Part shown: positions 5,896-9,825 of the stretch, piece after piece
Layout of the letters: the number at the start of each line of letters is the position of its first letter
How positions within the stretch are numbered: position 1 is the stretch's first letter
Origin: JAXJYR01 sp964593515
Lineage (GTDB): Bacteria > Bacillota_I > Bacilli_A > Erysipelotrichales > Erysipelotrichaceae
DNA length: 9,825 nt
Reading direction: 5' to 3'
Assembly: GCA_964593515.1 (NCBI GenBank)
Contig: CAZQJH010000055.1
Location: forward strand, 1 to 9,825
Translations under genes and position numbers: made by a program
Notes under the pieces: model-generated
The model's database searches: none
Seen by the model: the letters and a program-made list of their open reading frames with translations, nothing else
Told to the model about the DNA's origin: nothing

Positions 5896-8433
5896 TTACC
5901 TCTTTTCTACTTTACTTTTTAATTTATAAAGTAAAGTCATTGCTTCCATTGGCGTCATCTTATTTACATCAATTTCTTCAATTGTATCAATGATTTCTTG
6001 AGCTAATGGATCTTTTTTCTCAACCGTTTTAATTTTCACATTCATATCAATTTCTTTTTTATTTGATTCTAAGTGTTCTAATAAATCTTTAGAACGTAAT
6101 AATATTTCATCTGGTAAATGAGCTAAACGTGCTACATTAATCCCATATGATTTATCTGCTTTTCCTTTAACCATTCGATATAAGAAAGTAATATGATCAT
6201 TTTCTTCATGAACATCAACATGTGAATTCACAATTTCTTCATGAATATCTTCCATTTGCGTTAATTCATGATAATGGGTAGAAAATAAAGTTTTAGCTTT
6301 AATATATTTGATGATATATTCAAGCATTGCTTGAGCTAAGGCCATTCCATCATAAGTTGAAGTCCCACGACCAATTTCATCAAATAAGATAAATGATTTA
6401 CTAGTAGCATTTTGTAATGCATAATTAGCTTCCATCATTTCCATCATAAAAGTAGATTGACCAGCCATAATATCATCACTAGCTCCAATTCTAGTGAAAA
6501 TAGCATCAAAAACAGGTAATAAAGCACTTCTAGCTGGAACATAACATCCAATTTGAGCCATAATAATAATTAATGCATTTTGTCGCATATATGTTGATTT
6601 CCCACCCATATTAGGTCCAGTTATCATTAAGACACTTTCATTATCTTTCATTTTTAAATCGTTTGAGATATATTTTTTCTCACCACTCATTGCATCTAAT
6701 ATAGGATGTCTTCCTTCATCAATATTAATATTGTTTTCTTCATGGAAATTTGGTCGACAATATCCATTTTCACTTGAAACACATGCTAATGAATATAAAG
6801 CATCAATGGTGGAAAGAACATTAGCTAAATGATGTAATTTCATTAAATCTTGTTTAATTAAAGTTAATAAATCTTGAAATAATTTTTGTTCAAGAGCAAT
6901 TGCTCGCTCTTGGGCATGAATTAACGCATCTTCTTGTTTCTTTAATTCATCAGTTATAAAACGTTCAGCACTTGTTAAAGTTTGTTTACGAATATAACCA
7001 TATTCATCTTTAATTAAACTTAAATTAGTATTAGTAACTTCAATATAATAACCAAATACTCGATTATATCCAATCTTTAATGATTTAATTCCTGTACGTT
7101 CTCTCTCTTTTTGTTCTAAATCTAAAATCCATTGTTTACCATTTTTGGAGATATTGCGTAACTCATCTAACTCTTGACTATATCCTTCTACAAAGACTCC
7201 ACCTTCACGTAAGTTAAGTGGTGGATTATCTACAATCGCATCTTTAATTTTAAGATATAAATCATGACAAACATCACAGTCTTTAAATTCAGGATAAGCA
7301 TTACATTCATTAAATAATGATAAGATAGTTGGCGCATGTTCTAAAGTTTTACTTAAGCGTAATATATCACGTGCATTCGCATTACCATAAGCAACTCTAG
7401 CACATAAACGTTCCATATCATAAACACTACTTAAATGTTCTTTAAGTTCACCTTTAGTTAAAAAATCATCATTTAAGTATTCAACTGCATCTAAACGTTG
7501 ATTAATCTTCGTAACATCAATTAATGGAAATTCAATCCATTTCTTTAATAAACGTGAACCCATTGCACTCTTACAATGATCCATAAAAGTAAATAGAGTA
7601 TTTTCTTTATGTGTTGAACGTAAGTTTTTAACTAATTCTAAGTTCATTTTAGTATTATAATCCATTTTCATAAACTCATTTTCATAAATCATTTCCATTG
7701 GTTTTAAATGAGCCATACTACGACGTTGAGTCGCATCTAAATAATTTGTTAGAACACTAAAAGCAAAAGTAATACGATCATCTTCTATTGCATTTAATAA
7801 ATGTTTATATTCTTCTTTTAATTGTTTATTATTTTCATATGAAACAACAATTCTTCCCATTTCTTGAATTGTTTGAATCATCTTTTTATCAAAACTATTA
7901 TTGACTACAATTTCTACTACTTGATTACCTAGTAATACTTTTTGTAATGACATAATATTTTTATCAATCAATTGAGCTTGTAATTCTCCGGTAGTCATTT
8001 CACATAAAACAACAGCTAATCCATATTGGTAATCATGTAATCCAGCTATATATGTACTTGATTTTTCATCAACTACTTCATCCATAATTGTCCCAGGGGT
8101 TACTACTTTTAATAAATCACGTTTCACAATCCCTTTAGCAGTAGCTGGATTTTCAACTTGTTCAACAATTGCTACTTTATATCCTTTTTGAATTAATCTT
8201 GTAATATAACTTTGTGCTGCATGATATGGAATCCCACACATTGGTACTTTTTCTTCCACTCCAGCACTTTTAGCGGTTAAGACTAAATCTAATTCACTTG
8301 AGGCAATCTTCGCATCCTCAAAAAACATTTCATAAAAATCTCCTAAACGATAAAAAACAATCTCATCAGGATGTTGTTTTTTCATTTCTATATATTGAGC
8401 CATCATGGGCGAATATTTCTTTTCTTTAGCCAT
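5896..8433 (-). CDS. mutS: DNA mismatch repair protein MutS (MutS1)
   Basis: Recognises mismatches and small loops in new DNA and recruits MutL. The protein is 845 residues, the normal MutS1 length. Seen: the mismatch-reading domain with GDFYEMF (31-37), where Phe33 and Glu35 match the Phe-x-Glu that wedges into the mismatch; core and clamp domains with ARDILRL (354-360) and YNRVFGYYIEV (456-466). The ABC ATPase has Walker A GPNMGGKST (606-614), the signature region ASDDIMAGQSTFMMEM (651-666), Walker B ILFDEIGRGTS (682-692), the H-loop STHYHEL (718-724) and SYGINVARLAHLP (762-774). The C-terminal TPMEAMTLLYKL (827-838) resembles the tetramerisation tail. No QLSFF-like beta-clamp motif is seen between the ATPase and this tail. 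Start: AGGAAGGTG lies 6 nt before ATG 8433; the in-frame GTG at 8442 is inside that site. It is the first gene of the mutS-mutL-miaA-tcdA operon, 2 nt from mutL. Confidence 0.98.
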   Translation of the reverse strand: MAKEKKYSPMMAQYIEMKKQHPDEIVFYRLGDFYEMFFEDAKIASSELDLVLTAKSAGVEEKVPMCGIPYHAAQSYITRLIQKGYKVAIVEQVENPATAKGIVKRDLLKVVTPGTIMDEVVDEKSSTYIAGLHDYQYGLAVVLCEMTTGELQAQLIDKNIMSLQKVLLGNQVVEIVVNNSFDKKMIQTIQEMGRIVVSYENNKQLKEEYKHLLNAIEDDRITFAFSVLTNYLDATQRRSMAHLKPMEMIYENEFMKMDYNTKMNLELVKNLRSTHKENTLFTFMDHCKSAMGSRLLKKWIEFPLIDVTKINQRLDAVEYLNDDFLTKGELKEHLSSVYDMERLCARVAYGNANARDILRLSKTLEHAPTILSLFNECNAYPEFKDCDVCHDLYLKIKDAIVDNPPLNLREGGVFVEGYSQELDELRNISKNGKQWILDLEQKERERTGIKSLKIGYNRVFGYYIEVTNTNLSLIKDEYGYIRKQTLTSAERFITDELKKQEDALIHAQERAIALEQKLFQDLLTLIKQDLMKLHHLANVLSTIDALYSLACVSSENGYCRPNFHEENNINIDEGRHPILDAMSGEKKYISNDLKMKDNESVLMITGPNMGGKSTYMRQNALIIIMAQIGCYVPARSALLPVFDAIFTRIGASDDIMAGQSTFMMEMMEANYALQNATSKSFILFDEIGRGTSTYDGMALAQAMLEYIIKYIKAKTLFSTHYHELTQMEDIHEEIVNSHVDVHEENDHITFLYRMVKGKADKSYGINVARLAHLPDEILLRSKDLLEHLESNKKEIDMNVKIKTVEKKDPLAQEIIDTIEEIDVNKMTPMEAMTLLYKLKSKVEKR

Positions 8434-8439
8434 ATCATG

Positions 8440-8448
8440 CACCTTCCT
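8440..8448 (-). promoter_or_regulatory. Ribosome binding site of mutS (decides start)
   Basis: The minus strand reads AGGAAGGTG, then CATGAT, then ATG at 8433. The GTG of this site is in frame and can be mistaken for a start that adds three residues. Confidence 0.8.
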
Positions 8449-8457
8449 AACTAATTT

Positions 8458-8486
8458 ATTATATCAAATTATGTTATCAATTTTAA
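8458..8486 (-). promoter_or_regulatory. Promoter of the mutS-mutL-miaA-tcdA operon
   Basis: The minus strand has a perfect extended -10, TGATATAAT (8458-8466). A moderate -35, TTAAAA (8481-8486), lies exactly 17 bp upstream of the TATAAT. Transcription would start near 8451, giving a leader of about 18 nt to the mutS ATG. Confidence 0.6.
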
Positions 8487-8498
8487 GCTAATTTTAAG
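8479..8498. repeat. Direct repeat AATTTTAAG with 11-bp period between divergent promoters
   Basis: Two exact 9-bp copies (8479-8487 and 8490-8498) are spaced 11 bp apart, about one DNA turn. The first copy overlaps the mutS -35. This could be an operator, but in sequence this AT-rich a chance repeat is quite possible. Confidence 0.4.
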
Positions 8499-8527
8499 AT
8501 AAACATTATCCGATACTAATGATTTCA

Positions 8528-8536
8528 TGTTATAAT
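8528..8536 (+). promoter_or_regulatory. Extended -10 promoter of rodA (TGTTATAAT)
   Basis: A perfect TGnTATAAT, the same nine bases as before yggS. No good -35 is seen 16-18 nt upstream. Transcription would start near 8543, giving a leader of about 21 nt. Confidence 0.65.
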
Positions 8537-8550
8537 TATTGAGAAGAAAC

Positions 8551-8557
8551 GAGGTGA
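8551..8557 (+). promoter_or_regulatory. Ribosome binding site of rodA, pointing to a TTG start
   Basis: GAGGTGA lies 6 nt before the TTG at 8564. No in-frame ATG occurs until about residue 26, inside the first membrane segment, so TTG is the supported start. Confidence 0.85.
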
Positions 8558-8563
8558 TTTACT

Positions 8564-9775
8564 TTGGGATTTGGTTTTATAAAAACCAAAGGTAATAAAA
8601 AATTCGATATAATTTTAATTGGTTTCTTAATCTTAATTATGCTAACTAGTTTAACGGCTATATATTCAACATTTGGGGTTATTGGTGAATCTCGCGGAAT
8701 GGATTATCTTACTAAACAATTATTGTGGTATGCAATTGGTTTTAGTGCTTTTGCCATTATCACTTATCTTGGTAATGATCACTTAATCTTTTTGATTAAA
8801 ATCTTATATTTCTTTTTATTAGCTTGTTTAGCTTTATTATTTTTAGATAAATTATTTCATAGTTTAACTGGTAGTGATTTACCTTTTATTTCAACTATTA
8901 ATGGAGCTACTTCTTGGTTTCAAATACCGGGTCTTGGTTCATTTCAACCTAGTGAATTTATGAAAATATGTTTAATTGTTTTATCAGCTAATGAAATTGA
9001 AATTCATTTTGATCAAAATCCCGAAAGTACTTTTGAAAATGATATTCGTTTATTTTTAAATGTTTTAAAATGGGCTTTTTTACCGATGTTATTTATTTTA
9101 ATGCAACCGGATACCGGAGTTGTTTTAATTATTGCTTTTTGTTTATTTATTATGTTGGTATGTAGTGGAATTCGTCGTGAATGGATGTTGGTAGTTTTAA
9201 TTGTTGGAATTATTGCAATCTTAGGATTTAGTTATCTTTATATTTATCACTTCGATTTACTTAATGATTTAATTGGTGGTGAAGGTGGTTATAAACTTAA
9301 ACGAATTACTTCATGGTTAAATCCTGAAAGTGATACTTCTAATACTGGAATGCAACTATATACCGCTTTATTATCTTTAGGTAGTGCAGGTTTAAGTGGA
9401 CATGGAATGCAACAATTTGTTGTTTCGATTCCGGAAGCCCAAACCGATTTTATCTTTGCTATGTTTGGTCAAAGTTTCGGTTTTATTGGAGCTTGTTTTC
9501 TTGTCTTATTATGTTTAGCTTTAAACTTTTATTTATGTCATATTGCTAATAAGACAAAATCTATCTTTGATAAATTTGTCGTCTTAGGGGTAATTGCTAT
9601 TTTACTTTACCAACAAGTACAAAACATTGGGATGATTATTGGTTTATTACCAATTACCGGAATTACTTTACCGATGATATCTTATGGTGGTAGTTCATTA
9701 TTATCTTATTTTATTGCTTTTGGGATTGTTATGAATATTTCAAACAATCGTTTAAACTTAAAAGAATATATATAA
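8564..9775 (+). CDS. rodA: RodA/FtsW-family (SEDS) peptidoglycan glycosyltransferase, probably RodA
   Basis: Membrane enzyme that polymerises lipid II into glycan strands together with a class B penicillin-binding protein; RodA serves elongation, FtsW division. The protein is 403 residues from a TTG start, with about ten hydrophobic segments (roughly 15-37, 53-69, 73-95, 132-143, 170-180, 184-200, 206-228, 297-324, 336-358, 371-391). Seen: GSFQPSEFMKI (125-135), MQPDTG (180-185), the large external loop WLNPESDTSNTGMQ (251-264), PEAQTDFIF (290-298) with the invariant Asp295 implicated in catalysis, and NIGM (354-357) through ISYGGSS (372-378). NIGM with LLPITGI favours RodA over FtsW, but not decisively. 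Odd points: GQSFG (302-306) replaces the usual EE[LF]G, and GITLP replaces GIPLP. No penicillin-binding partner or mre gene is present. It is divergent from mutS and closed by its own terminator. Confidence 0.9.
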   Translation: MGFGFIKTKGNKKFDIILIGFLILIMLTSLTAIYSTFGVIGESRGMDYLTKQLLWYAIGFSAFAIITYLGNDHLIFLIKILYFFLLACLALLFLDKLFHSLTGSDLPFISTINGATSWFQIPGLGSFQPSEFMKICLIVLSANEIEIHFDQNPESTFENDIRLFLNVLKWAFLPMLFILMQPDTGVVLIIAFCLFIMLVCSGIRREWMLVVLIVGIIAILGFSYLYIYHFDLLNDLIGGEGGYKLKRITSWLNPESDTSNTGMQLYTALLSLGSAGLSGHGMQQFVVSIPEAQTDFIFAMFGQSFGFIGACFLVLLCLALNFYLCHIANKTKSIFDKFVVLGVIAILLYQQVQNIGMIIGLLPITGITLPMISYGGSSLLSYFIAFGIVMNISNNRLNLKEYI

Positions 9776-9816
9776 AAAGGTTGTATTGAGTTCAATTACT
9801 CAATACAACCTTTTTT
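9775..9816 (+). terminator. Intrinsic terminator of rodA
   Basis: A perfect 17-bp stem (9775-9791 with 9798-9814) and a 6-nt loop, TCAATT, end in six T (9811-9816). It starts at the last base of the rodA stop codon. The A-rich 5' foot could also end transcription from the right, but no gene beyond it is visible. Confidence 0.92.
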
Positions 9817-9825
9817 AATATAAAT

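Noticed and set aside
1..9825. A novel defence, mobile or biosynthetic system
   Set aside because: Every gene matches a well-known housekeeping family, intergenic space is small, and composition is uniform; nothing suggests an accessory island.

Overview
The window is an ordinary, well-packed housekeeping stretch from a low-GC, walled Gram-positive bacterium (Bacillota). The DNA is strongly AT-rich, stops are mostly TAA, and tryptophan is encoded by TGG. The gene set includes mutSL with an endonuclease-type MutL, a SEDS cell-wall polymerase, and a mutS-mutL-miaA order, all typical of Bacillota. The presence of mutSL and rodA argues against a wall-less mollicute. A lineage such as the Erysipelotrichia would fit, but that placement is inference only. 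No phage, transposon, CRISPR, tRNA, rRNA or defence genes were seen.

Layout. (1) 1-1463, minus strand: tmk (thymidylate kinase) overlaps holB (DNA polymerase III delta' subunit), and holB runs off the left edge. (2) 1464-1619: a divergent intergenic region with an extended -10 promoter for yggS. (3) 1620-2267, plus strand: yggS, the PLP homeostasis protein, apparently monocistronic. (4) 2270-2316: a strong hairpin terminator between converging units, probably working in both directions. (5) 2372-8433, minus strand: a tight four-gene operon read mutS > mutL > miaA > tcdA. (6) 8434-8563: a divergent promoter region with a helically phased 9-bp direct repeat. (7) 8564-9775, plus strand: a RodA/FtsW-family (SEDS) gene with a TTG start, closed by a perfect 17-bp-stem terminator at 9775-9816.

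How the genes work together. tmk and holB both serve DNA replication, through dTTP supply and clamp loading. MutS and MutL carry out MutH-independent mismatch repair: MutL has its own endonuclease motif and a likely sliding-clamp-binding motif. MiaA and TcdA modify adenosine 37 next to the tRNA anticodon on different tRNA sets. They are translated from the same message as the repair proteins. RodA polymerises peptidoglycan glycan strands.

Start sites. For four genes (tmk, yggS, miaA, mutS) the longest open frame begins upstream of the real start. In tmk and mutS the extra GTG is part of the Shine-Dalgarno sequence. The coordinates given here use the start set by the ribosome binding site. I found no credible new biological system. 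The most useful leads are the missing clamp motif in MutS, the in-frame repeat in the MutL linker, the repeat between the mutS and rodA promoters, and the pairing of two position-37 tRNA-modification genes with mutSL.
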